Notes under the pieces: generated by a model
The model's input: the letters and a program-made list of their open reading frames with translations, nothing else
The model's database searches: none
What the model was told of the DNA's origin: nothing
Assembly: GCA_016647705.1 (NCBI GenBank)
Contig: JAENRU010000488.1
Span: forward strand, 499,501 to 563,500
DNA from: Eucommia ulmoides
Lineage: Eukaryota; Streptophyta; Magnoliopsida; Garryales; Eucommiaceae
DNA length: 64,000 nt
Direction: 5' to 3'
Made by a program: the position numbers and the translations under genes
Shown here: positions 45,480-55,745 of the stretch, piece by piece
How the letters are laid out: the number at the start of each line of letters is the position of its first letter
Position numbering within the stretch: position 1 is the first letter of the stretch

Positions 45480-47401
45480 ATGATTCAGCTTCTGTTCGCA
45501 CTTATTTTCGCCGAGATGGCCCTAATCGTGGTCTTCGTCTTCAACACGCCCCTCCGGCGGCTCGTGATAATTGGACTGGACCGGATCAAGCGCGGACGAG
45601 GTCCAATCGTCGTCAAGACCGTCGGTTCCACCGTGTTCGTGGTGATGGCATCGAGTGTGTACAATGCGGTGAAGATTCGGAACCGTTGGATTGTCGATGG
45701 CGATGTAAATCCGACGGATCAGGTTCTCTTCGCCAAACACGTTCTTGAAGCTTCTCTCATGGGTAAAAACTTCTCCCTTTTTGTTCTGCTTGATCCGATT
45801 TGTGATCTGTTTAAGCTTATTTCTGAAGAATGAGGTCTGAAATGTCCAAATGATGTTGAATTTTTGAAATTTTTACAGATGTGAAGCTTTAATTTCAACG
45901 AACCAGAATAATTTGCTATTGTTAATTCTTCTAGAATGAGATAATTGCTAATTGCATTGAAATTCATATGCATATATACTCATCAGATAGCAATATGGCA
46001 TTGAATTTTCGATAAAAATGTTTGAATTTCTGAGAAACTATAACCTCTTTCTGTTTTAATCTCCATTTTTGTAAACACTTATAAATTTAGTCAATAAATT
46101 TCTTCATCTTGAAAAAAATTTAAGCAAAATTGATCATATAATGCAGATTCTCCTTCCAATTTCAGGACTTCTTTTATTTATGTCTTGATTAGGTTACAAA
46201 TTGACACATACTTATGTTATGTCAAAATGATTGAATTGAATTGAATAGCTAAGATATTTGAATTTCAGATTCTATCATTTTAGGCTCCATTTGGATCAAT
46301 GAATTTAAAACTAGGGTGTGTTTGGATAAGGTATTTGAAGAAGATATCTGATTTTGAAAAAGAGATATTTGTATATTTTTATTCACCAAATTTCTTAAGA
46401 AAATTACAAATCCCTTCTTGAAATCAAGTACCTTAGGTGGCGTTTGGTTAGTGTTTCTGCTTTTGTGTTTCTACTGCCAATAAACTGGGATGGGAATTTT
46501 GCTTTCGTTTTGGAGTATTCCGAGAATAGAAACATGTATGGTAACAACCATTGTCCTGGAATTGTTTCTTTTAATTTATGAGAACAAATACAAGAAACAC
46601 GTTTAGTTGCAATATTTGTCCTTTTTTTCTTTTCTTTAAATGTTTGATGGCCGGCAGAATGATAATGGGAATAGTTTTGTGGGAGTGAATAGGAATCAAC
46701 ATTTTTTTTTTTCACAGATTCTTAAAAAATTCAAGAATTACTTCCAAATACATCCGGCCATGGACGGAGCTATTAAGGGTCTAGGGAACTCAACCCCGCC
46801 CCCAACTTTTGAAAATTTTCTCTATTGCCCTAATATTTTTAGAAAAAATAGATCACCCCTTCAAACTTTACATTAGCCTCCTTGAATTATAAAAATATCT
46901 AATAAACTCCCTAAAAAAAGATTTAATCCCCGCTCAACCAATTTTCTGAATCTTCCGCTGCATTCATCGAGTCAAATGCAACCATTAATTTACCCAATCA
47001 TGGGTAATATAAATGCAGGCTTCTCTCTTTTCCTTGCACTAATGATAGACCGATTACACCATTACATAAGAGAACTCCGGGTTCGAAGAAAAAGCATGGA
47101 GGCAGTAAAGAAACAAAACCAAGCTTTTGAAGACGGTAAAAATGGAGGCCAAGAGGAGATTAAATCATTGGAGGAAGCAGAAATCAGATTACGGGAAAGA
47201 ATTAATCAACTCGAGGAAGAACTCGAGGCAAAGGCAAAAGATGCCAACAATGCAGAAGCCAACGTGATTGCCTTAAGAAAGCAATCTGAAGGGTTTCTTC
47301 TTGAGTATGATCGCTTGCTCGAGGAAAATCAGAATCTGAGGAACCAGTTGCAGTCACTAGACCTCAGATTGTCGCATTCGGGCAGCAAAAAAGTCATGTA
47401 A
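45480..47401 (+). CDS. BAP31-like endoplasmic reticulum membrane protein, two exons
   Basis: Coding exons 45480-45762 and 47019-47401, intron 1256 bp with GT...AG ends (catgg|gtaaaa; aatgcag|gcttc). The product is 221 residues, the usual length of plant BAP31/BAP29-like proteins, which sit in the ER membrane and are thought to help sort membrane proteins for export. Three membrane segments (about 2-22, 43-63, 94-112), with the family blocks FNTPLRRLVI, LDRIKRGRGPIVVKTV, NPTDQVLFAKH and LMIDRLHHYIREL. A long coiled coil follows (about 120-212). The C-terminus KKVM fits the dilysine KKxx ER-retrieval signal. A CT-rich leader lies upstream (45290-45345). The splice preserves codon phase (MG|FSLFLAL). 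The intron holds MITE sequence. Looks functional. Confidence 0.92.
46433..46755. mobile_element. MITE remnant in the BAP31-like intron
   Basis: Starts ttaggtggcgtttggttagt and shares 'tattccgagaatagaaacatg' type blocks and 'ttgtttcttttaatttatga' with a fuller copy at 47932-48317. The right end is lost. The next 200 bp (46757-46960) belong to another repeat resembling 48850-48930 (ggagc, ggactcagcccc). Confidence 0.65.
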
Positions 47402-47785
47402 GAATAAAATTTAATTTTTCGTTCCTCAAATTTTATTTTATTTTTTTGCAGTGCTTGTTTCGTTTTTCGATTTTTGTTGATTACTATATATAGATTATTA
47501 GTTATTTATGCATATCGGCGAGGTTGTAAGAATTAAAAAATGGTTTTTAAACAGGAGAAAATTGAGTGTTTTGTGGATTTAAGGGTTCTTTATGATCAAG
47601 AACAATGTAAAAGTTAGTTAATCTGATAACATTATATTTGGCGGATCAAGAAGCTTGAGGAATTATTTGTTTTCTTGAGGATATGTCCTGCAAAAATTTA
47701 CTTTGAGAAATTTGTTGCCTTAGCTATATTTGATTAGTTCAAATTTATTTATTTTTTAATTTTTCTTCATATGTGGAAACAGTCT

Positions 47786-47890
47786 CTTGCAAAAAGTAAG
47801 GTAAGACTGCGTACAATAGATCTAAGTGGTCCAACCCTTCCTCGGACCTTGCGCATAGCGGGAGCTTTGTAGCACCGGGCTGCCCTTTTA
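47786..47890 (+). mobile_element. Au-type SINE, 3' fragment
   Basis: 'gtaagactgcgtacaataga' and 'cgcatagcgggagctttg' followed by 'caccgggctgccc' are the conserved 3' part of the plant Au SINE family. The tRNA-like head is missing. Confidence 0.75.
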
Positions 47891-47931
47891 TGTGGATAGA
47901 GGTTAAGGTTTAGTTAAGATATTTATGTCGC

Positions 47932-48317
47932 ATTTGGTTAGTGTCTCTATTTTTCTATTTCTACTTCTAATAAATTGGGATGGGATGGAAATTCTTTTTC
48001 CATTCTATAGTATTCCGAAAATAAAAACATGTTTAATAACAACCATTGTTCTGAAATTGTTTCTTTTAATTTATGAGAACAAAAACAAGAAACATGTTTA
48101 GGTGCAACATTTGTTCTTTTTTTTCCTTTAAATTTATAGTAGGCGGCATGGTGGTGGGAGGAATAGTTTTGTGAAAGTGAATGAGACTCAACATTTTTTT
48201 GTTTCTCAAATTCTTAAAGAATTCAGGAAAGTGTTTGATAAACACGTTTTTATTCCCAAAATTTTGGGAGCGAGAACAGGAATCAAAGAACAGAAACTGT
48301 AACTAAATGGGGCCTTA
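47932..48317. mobile_element. MITE, fuller copy of the intron family
   Basis: About 386 bp. The left end 'gtcgcatttggttagtgtct' and the right end 'gaaactgtaactaaatgggg' form a loose inverted pair. It shares its middle with 46433-46755. Confidence 0.65.
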
Positions 48318-48560
48318 GGGTCTGTTTTGGTTTCGTTTTCAAAAACAGACAATATTGAAAATTGTTTTTGAAATTATTTGGTTTAGTTAAGAAAAAGTTC
48401 TGGATGTTTTTATTTTTTTTATTTTATCAATAGTAAGTTGAAATTTTGAAGAGTAAAAGTATTGTGATTGATTGAGATGTGATGTTGAAAAAGAGAGATG
48501 GAGAAAATTGTAGAGAAATGAAATATAGGATATAGTGAAAAAGTACTAAATCTGCAAATA

Positions 48561-48743
48561 ATAAAAAAAGCAGTCCGGTGCTGTAAAGCTCCCGTTAGGC
48601 TCAGGGTCTGGGAAAAGATCAAACCACTTGAGTCTATTGTATGCAGTCTTATTTTGCGTTGCAAAGGGTTGTTTCTATGATTCGAATCCGTGACCTCCAA
48701 GTCACACGGCGACAACTACTATCATTACGCCAAAGCTCCCTTT
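48561..48743 (-). mobile_element. Au-type SINE, near full length
   Basis: On the minus strand it begins 'gggagctttggcgtaatga' (A-box region), has 'ggtcacggattcgaat' (B box) and ends 'cgggagctttacagcaccgg'. A direct repeat ctaaatct lies at 48546-48553 and 48744-48751, likely the target duplication. Derived from tRNA and transcribed by RNA polymerase III in the family. Confidence 0.8.
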
Positions 48744-48890
48744 CTAAATCTATAACTAATAAAAATACAATATTAAAAATAAGTAATCTGACAAATTAAG
48801 TGGTGTAAAAATTGTTTTTGAGTTGTGTTATTAAAAGAATAGTGGTTGTATTCAGTGATGGAGCCACGTTAGTCTGAGGTGGGACTCAGC

Positions 48891-48903
48891 CCCCCCCCCC
48901 CTT
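48891..48903. repeat. Poly-C tract in a dispersed repeat
   Basis: A run of about 13 Cs after 'gggactcag'. The surrounding words (gatggagcca, ttgaaaattctt) recur at 46762-46820. Confidence 0.7.
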
Positions 48904-48969
48904 GAAAATTCTTATTTTTATCCTTATATTTTAATAGAATGCAAGGGAAAAATAAACTTTTGGTCCTAA

Positions 48970-49430
48970 AATATGGGGTGAGTGTCTATGTGGACCTCGA
49001 GGTTTATCTAACTGTACATTTGATCTCTTAAGTTCTACATTTGTTTCAATTCCACAAATTTGAAAACGTTGTTAATGATTTTAAACGAAAAATGGGTTAT
49101 GTTCAGTACGCGGCCTTCTAATGAGAATATTTTTGTCATTTGATCACTACACTAAGTGTAAAACGTTGTTCCTTAACAATGATTCAGATTTTTCTCTCAT
49201 TCTTCAGACGAATCATTGTTAGAAAAAGGTTAAACGACAAGGTCTTAAGTTAGTAGAGTGATGAAATGACGAAAATATCTTCGTTAAAAGAAAACGTGCT
49301 GAGCACAACTCATTTTCCGTCTAAAATCATTAACAACATTCTCATTTTTTCAAGATTAAAATAAATGAAACGTGAGGGATCAAATGCGCCAACAAACCTA
49401 AGGGCCAATATGTGTACACATCTGATATAA
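48970..49430. mobile_element. Foldback element with arms over 200 bp and a nested inner hairpin
   Basis: The left arm (gtacatttgatctcttaagt, gttgttaatgattttaaacg, tttttgtcatttgatcacta) is matched in reverse complement by the right arm (gcgcatttgatccctcacgt, gttgttaatgattttagacg, tttcgtcatttcatcactct). The centre folds again: taacaatgattc against gaatcattgtta around a short loop (about 49175-49220). A transcript would form one long hairpin. Partial arms occur at 44640-44760. MITE-like; no coding capacity. Confidence 0.85.
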
Positions 49431-49579
49431 TCTAAAAAAAAATTGTCCCGCCTTCAATTAATTTTCTAGAGCTACCGTTGGTTGTATTTTATGTTTTTGA
49501 AAACAGAAAATGGGTTTTACAAAACATAACCAAACAACCCCTTAAATTCTCATTTTCTCTCTCTAAAAGAGTAATTTAC
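49431..49579. other. Short spacer, nothing recognised
   Basis: AT-rich with a short CT-rich patch; no feature seen. Confidence 0.4.
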
Positions 49580-51189
49580 TTAGGACATGTTTGATAATCA
49601 AATTCAGTACTTAAAATTTATTATATTAAGTACTTAAAATTTATTATATTAAGTACTTAGTTAATTAAGTTTGTTTGATAAATGAAATTAAGTTCACTTA
49701 ACAATTCAGTCAAAATTTAAGTAAAAAATTCAGCCAAGTCCTTAACTTAATTCATTCTGAAGAATGTGCATAGCAGATTGTATTTTCGCTCCCTCTTCAC
49801 TGTCTGATCTGCCAACATTGTATTAATAATAGTTTTTTATATTAGTTTGTAGTTTAAATTCAATTTTATCTGGGATTTTTTGAAGCTGCTTGTAATATTG
49901 GGGTTGATCTGTTTTCGCTTCTTTTTTTTTTTTTTTTTTTTTTGAGTCACCTGAAATCTGCAATCCATGTTTGAATTGATTTTGATTATACACATATACA
50001 TACATATATATGTGTGTACGCGCGCGCGAGCGCAAAATATACATCAAGGCTATCCAACTGAAACTCTGGTGAGGTTTCTTAAACTGGAGGATATAGAATG
50101 AGATCAACAATATATTAACGGTGAGTAAAAAAATATATATATTCTCGATTTTTTCTTGTATTATCTTGATAGAAAAATTAAATTCAACAGTTTTCAGTAT
50201 TCGAATTTTGTATTTATCAAACAAATAAAAAGTATATAGCACTTAAAATTTTAATTTTATCAAACAAATTTTTTATATTTTCAGCACTTAAAAATTAGGA
50301 TTTTTGAGAGAATAACTCATTTTTAGACAATAATTTAGAATGGCGCCATAAATCATGGCCCAATACATTAAAACACCTAACTATTATTTTTTATTCGAGA
50401 AAACCCCAAAAACAAAACACATTCGCTCCTACCCCAATTCCTTTTTCCTTTTTTCTCTCCCTCCAATGGGCCCCACTTCCCTCCCTCTCTCTCTCTTGTC
50501 TCTCTCTCAATCTCTCTTTATATCCTCTCCATTTTATTTTCTAACACTCTTTCCTCTCTCTCTCTCTATTCTCACTTTATTCTCTCTCTCACACACTCTC
50601 ACTCTCCATATATATATCTATTTCTTTATTTTTATTTTTTTCCTTTTTTGTTTGTTTTTTTTATGTTTTATATTTTTTCTTCTTCAAACTAAAATAAAAT
50701 AAATTATGTAAATTGCAATATGAAATTAAATTTTGTGAGGAAAACGGTCACTGTAACAACCTTCGTCTCTTCACCCACAAGCACCACCGTCGTACCGAAT
50801 GAAGTCCACCAAGTATACAGAACAAATGCAACCACCGTAGCACTGTTAGTAGATTCACAAAAAAAATTGATGAGCCGCAAATTTTCAAGAATTTTACTGT
50901 ACAATAACATTTTCACAAAATATTAATATACAGCAATTTTTCACAAAAATTACAGTGTAGCAACATTCTAAAGCACGAGTAATACTATCAATGCGTATAG
51001 AACCCTAATATTATTTTCAACAATCCAACAAAATGACTGAAATTAGCAAAACTAAATCAAAAGTTGAAAATTTTGAGAAATAAAATCCAAAATGTGCAAA
51101 TAAGATGCACATAATAGCAAATAACAAACCTCCACAATGGTATCATGTACATGAACACGGTATATTGAAAATCTTTTTTCTCAAAATTT

Positions 51190-52010
51190 TATTGTACAGT
51201 AACAAATTTAAGTACTCAAACATCACTAATGTCATGGAATAAAATAGCAATCAAAAATCTTGACTTTAAGGGTAGATTCTTGTTGTACAATAACAATTTC
51301 AAAGAACTCGAACATCAAATGTAATGGAAGAAAAGCAATCCAAAATTTGACTTGAAAAGTAAATTTTTGTTACACAGTAACAATTTCAAGACTCAAACAT
51401 CACAATGTCATGAAAGAAAATAGTAATCCAAAAATTGACTTGAAATGTGAATTTTTGTTACACAATAACAATTTCAAGAACTCAAGCATCACAAATGTCA
51501 TACAAGAAAATAGTAATCCGAAAATTTACTTGATGGGTGGAGTTTTGCTACACAGTAACAATTTCAAAAACTCAAGCATCACAAATGTCATGGAAGAAGA
51601 GGGGAATTAAATACAACTTACTAAAATTGGTTGCTAGGGTTTTTATTACCTTTGTGTATCTCTGAAATTCAATACAACTCATTACATTACTCATGTAATG
51701 GAAGAAAATAACAATCCAAAACTTGACTCGAATACTGAATTTTTGCTATACAGTAACAAACACAAAGAACTCAAACTCCACACAATACCATGGATAAAAA
51801 TAATAATCCAAAACTTGACGTGAATAGTTGATTTTTAGTTGTACAGTAACAAATACAAAGAACTCAAATATCATTCATGTGATGGAAGAAAATAGCAATG
51901 CAAAACTTAACTCGAATAGTGAATTTTTGTTATACAGTAACAAATTCAAAGAACTCAAATATCACAAATGTCAAGGAAGAAAATAGCAATACAAACCCTG
52001 AAGTTTTTCA
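51190..52010. repeat. Tandem array I, period about 90 bp
   Basis: About nine diverged units. Each has 'tttttg(t/c)ta(c/t)acagtaacaa', then 'aagaactcaa(a/g)catcacaaatgtcatggaagaaaa' type sequence, then 'gcaatccaaaacttgact'. Unit starts lie near 51190, 51283, 51366, 51452, 51541, 51739, 51832 and 51924; the unit from 51541 is twice as long because of an inserted stretch. Confidence 0.8.
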
Positions 52011-52464
52011 CTAAATATTAATGTACAATATTTTTTGTTAAATATTAATGTACAGTAATTTTTCACAAAAAATACGGTGTAGCAAAATTCCAAAACACAA
52101 GATAGCAACGACAAGGACGGAGGTTGCGGCCGCAGAAGATGGTTAATGTTGATCCAAACAGAGTTCCACTTAGAAGAGTAAGTGTTGTTCAACTTGAGAA
52201 AATGAAATTGGAGAAGCATCAAAAGCAGGATTCTCCCCCTCTACGTACCTAGTCATTATCCCAATTTCAAGCCAAATCTTCCCCTTTATCCATAAAAAAA
52301 AAAAAAAAAAAGTAATATCTTGCTTTTTGACAGAAAAATTCACAAAAAATCAAAGAAAACATAATACATGAACCGAATTTTAAACAAAAAAAATGATGCA
52401 AAACCATAGTCTCACCTTAGTTGTCGTCATCATCGTCATACTGATTAGTCTACCTTACTCGTAG

Positions 52465-53100
52465 CAAACTTTTAAATGTCAATTTTTGCTACACAGTGAT
52501 TATTTTCTCAACAACCCCACATCAAAAATAAAAAGTAACAAAATGCTAACTCAAGCAAAACTCAATTGTTGATTTTTACTGTACAGTAAATAATTCAACA
52601 ACTCAAAACATCAACAAGAAAAAGGAAGAAAATGAAAATTTGGATCAAGAAATCAACATCGATTTTTGCTACATAGTTATTAAACGTTAATTTTTGCTAC
52701 ACGTTAATTATTTTCGCAACAACCTCACATCAAAAATGAAAAGTAACAAGATATTAAACCAAAAAAAAACTTCATTGTTGATTTTTTATAAACAGTAACA
52801 ATCTCAATAAGTCAAATATCAACCAGAGAAAAGGAAGAATTTGGAAATTCAAACCAAGAATCAACATCATTTTTTGTTACACAATAATTAAATATCAATT
52901 TTTGCTACACAAGAATTATTTTCTCAATAACACCACATCAAAAATGGAAAGTAATAAGATGTTAATTCAAAACAAGACTCAATTATTGATTTTTGTTACA
53001 CAGTAAAAATCTCAATAAGTCAAATATCAACAAAAGAAAAGGACGAATATAGAAATTCAAACTAAGAAATCAACATCAATTTTTGCTACACAGTAAATAT
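52465..53100. repeat. Tandem array II, period about 200 bp
   Basis: About three units built from 'aatttttgctacacagta', 'aataaccccacatcaaaaat' and 'caatctcaataagtcaaata' blocks. They share the 'tttttgctacacagtaa' core with array I, so both arrays come from one ancestral repeat. Confidence 0.75.
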
Positions 53101-54242
53101 GGATACTCGATGTAGAATTGTTGATGCATCATAACTTGGTGGTTATTTGTATATCCACCAAGTCTGTTATTTTAATTTAATTTCAAACAATTCTACTGTC
53201 TGTTTGAGAAGGCCTTCCGTGAAAGGACTTTCTTGCCTATCTTTTATCTGCTATTTGTTTGACTTTCTTTCTTGATTTTATTTCTCTTGTTTGAAATTTA
53301 GAGGCTATACCTTTTCTTCCTTTTTAGTGAATACTATAATAATATTTGAAACGAGGAATATGAGATTTATTGTGTATTAGTATTCATGTTCCACTTTTGA
53401 ATCTTAGATTCTTAATCAAGTACTTTTGTGATACCATAAAATGTAGAACAGAAACAGTAACCAAAAATTGGATCCATAGAGAGTCTCTACTGGAAGTACT
53501 GTAAATGGTTTTCTCTGCATTTACAGTGTGGAATGTTCAATTCAAATTTCAAGCTTCAAAGTTCAAAGCGAGGGAGAGAAACAGATAGAGAGAGAGAGAG
53601 GCTGAGGTTAATCAAGAAATAATTAAGTGTGAGGAAAGTTCAAGAACAATACTTCAATATGAGATTTTTGTTACACATTAACCTTCTATACAACCAAAAC
53701 ATCAAACACCGGTTGAAGCTAGAGTTTTATTAAACAACCAAAACATCATACAACCAAAGTGAAATCCAAAACTACTAAAAAAATTGGAAGCTAGGGTTTT
53801 TATTATTACCTATGTTGTCCGTTGTTGAAATAGAAGACAATCGATTGAAGTAGACAACGGCGTTGCAAGGTAGACGATGCCAAAAGGAATGGAAGGATGC
53901 GAAGAACAACGGTGAAGAATGGACGGTTGTGAAGACGAAGGCGAGAAAAGAAAGACGACAGTGACAGGCGGTTTCTCGGATGTGAAGGAACCCTTGCTAA
54001 AAAGTAATTATTAAAGGAAGGAATGTTGCTTTTCACTCCTCTTTGAAGCTTTCCCCCCAAAACTCAACTTCCAAGTTTAGACCAAATCACGTGCTTCTCT
54101 CCCTATTGAAAACTCACAGCTTAAGCTTGGGGTTTTGATTAATTTCCTATTGTTATTAGGAGATAACTCTAATACATGGGTGGGTCTTGAGGCCTATATT
54201 AAAAAAATTCAAAAAATTAAATAGTTATCAAACATGCGTTAA

Positions 54243-55526
54243 CCAAAGAGGCATTTTATACTTTTGCCTAGATGTAAGATGACTCGTCGTATAGCCAATG
54301 AAAAAACTAGTAAGTTGAAGTACGAGGAAGCATATAAGTGGAAGTCCCCCTCATGACTAAGCAATTTTTTGTGGCTCGTAATATGTTTGGAAATCATACC
54401 ATTAATATGCATAAACCCTTGAATTTATGAATTAATGTGTGGTGAGTGGTGACCTAACCATTAAATTTTGCTTTTATTGCCTCTTTTCCTTTTTTTTATT
54501 TTATTTTATTATATAATTCTCAATTTAACTATGATTTTAAATATATGGAGTTTTGACATTTTGCACTCTTGACGTTTGACTAAAATCTTGTTTGGTCCTC
54601 AGAGTTACAATTTTTTGAACATGTAACACCATAAAATTTCTTAATCATCGCACTACAATACAAGTCATTGTCCTTATTACAATTTTGAACGAAAAACAGT
54701 TATTTGTCATGCAACTAACTGGTTTAAAGAGATTTTATAGGCAATTACAACATCCTTCTCTCTCATTTTTGTTCCCGCCCAAATACTAAGAAATATACAC
54801 ACACATACTTGTTTGGTTTTAAGAGGTTTTATGAGCAATGTCAGCCTCTTCCTTATCTCTCATTCTCATTCCTGCCAAATACTAAGAAATACACATGCAT
54901 GCACGTGCACAAACATATATATATGTGTGTGTGCGCGCGCGCGTGCGCGTGCATGCGTGTTTTTGTAAGGGTGAAAGAAAGAGGATGAAAATTCTCATAA
55001 AATCCCCTAAAAATTTTGTTAGGTTTTTCCTCACAATTATAACCTGACCATAAGTCATTTCCACATCTGATGTGAGATAAATATAACAATTTCTCCTCAT
55101 ATATCGGGCCTTTGCTCGACTTACTCTCAACCAGTCTCTCCCTCTATAGATATTGGGCCAAAGATGTGTAACATGTGCTCTGATACTAGTGTAGGGTAGT
55201 CTTAAGTCTCTCTCAACCCCAAAAGTTAGTTCATGAGGTGAGATTTTCCCTCACTCTTATAACCTGACCACGACCCCCTTCCACAGACAATGTGGGATAA
55301 ACCCAACACATACACACAGATATATTCTATGAATCAGAATATGTTTTACATCATACATATTTTTTACCATTGGATAGTTTGAGATATTTTCAACCGTTGA
55401 TTTAGATTTGTTGAGAAAGTAAATACTAAACACCCAACAAAATTTCTTTTCAGGGTTAATATATTTGAACTAACTATATGATATTTAAGATTATTATATT
55501 GCATTAAAAATTAATGCCTTTAGGCA
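54243..55526. other. Intergenic, several unclassified repeats
   Basis: 54545-54720 resembles an arm of the foldback type. An alternating purine-pyrimidine run (about 54915-54955: tatg, gtgtgcgcgcgcgtgcgcgt) could adopt Z-DNA. The blocks 'cataacctgacca' near 55037 and 55259 repeat within 55015-55310, with 'gtgggataaacccaacaca' at the end, a motif common near the ends of plant MITE/LTR repeats. No gene seen. Confidence 0.45.
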
Positions 55527-55736
55527 CAAGGTTTAGCCCAAGAGGTGTTAGTCTAGCTGAGAAGAGAAGGTGTCTCATTTCCTTGTCAACCATGGTTCGA
55601 TTCTTTTGGAGAGCACTTCAGGAATTAAATCTTGAATTTATCATGAGTGCACCGGGTCAATGTGGGGGAGTATACCCTTAAGATCGTCCGGACAGATAAT
55701 TAGTCGAGGTACGCGTAAGCTGGTCCGGACACAACT
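55527..55736 (+). mobile_element. tRNA-derived SINE next to the SLAH1-like pseudogene
   Basis: 'tagcccaagaggtgttag' (A-box-like, 55534 onward) and 'catggttcgattctttt' (B-box, about 55590) are spaced as in a tRNA-type promoter. The 3' part 'gtcgaggtacgcgtaagctg' and 'gtccggacac' is a known plant SINE tail form. It ends about 10 bp from the stop codon of the pseudogene on the other strand. Confidence 0.65.
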
Positions 55737-55745
55737 TCACAGCAT

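Larger units (their letters stand above)
50300..54215. mobile_element. Inserted block with tandem arrays, class unknown
   Basis: Interrupts the TIR element. It starts with 'gagagaataactcattttt', then a 250-bp pyrimidine-rich stretch (50430-50600). It holds two tandem arrays (51190-52010, 52465-53100), a GC-richer block at 53800-54010 with a minus-strand frame of 84 codons (no domain seen) and ends near 'gaggcctatattaaa'. 'gctagggtttttattacct' occurs at both 51633 and 53790. No transposase or RT seen. Neither ends nor target duplication are settled. Confidence 0.45.
49580..54242. mobile_element. TIR element of the 19013 family, split by a 3.9-kb insertion
   Basis: Left end ttaggacatgtttgataa; right end ttatcaaacatgcgttaa (54225-54242), inverted with two mismatches. 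49580-49740 repeats the aagtacttaa subterminal words of 19013-19140. 50150-50298 repeats the right subterminal part (tttatcaaacaaa, cagcacttaaaaatta) of 21930-22045, but the last 27 bp of the right end only appear at 54216-54242. The simplest reading is a small element of about 750 bp interrupted at about 50300-54215 by other DNA. Confidence 0.6.

Noticed and set aside
48660-48743. Possible tRNA gene (A and B boxes)
   Set aside because: Cannot fold as a full tRNA; the boxes belong to an Au-type SINE.
49980-50040. Alternating TG/CG tract as a regulatory element
   Set aside because: A simple microsatellite (catatatatgtgtgtacgcgcgcg); no gene nearby to regulate.
51190-53100. Regular repeats that could suggest a CRISPR array
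   Set aside because: Whole 90- and 200-bp units repeat without unique spacers, and this is plant DNA; they are tandem repeats.
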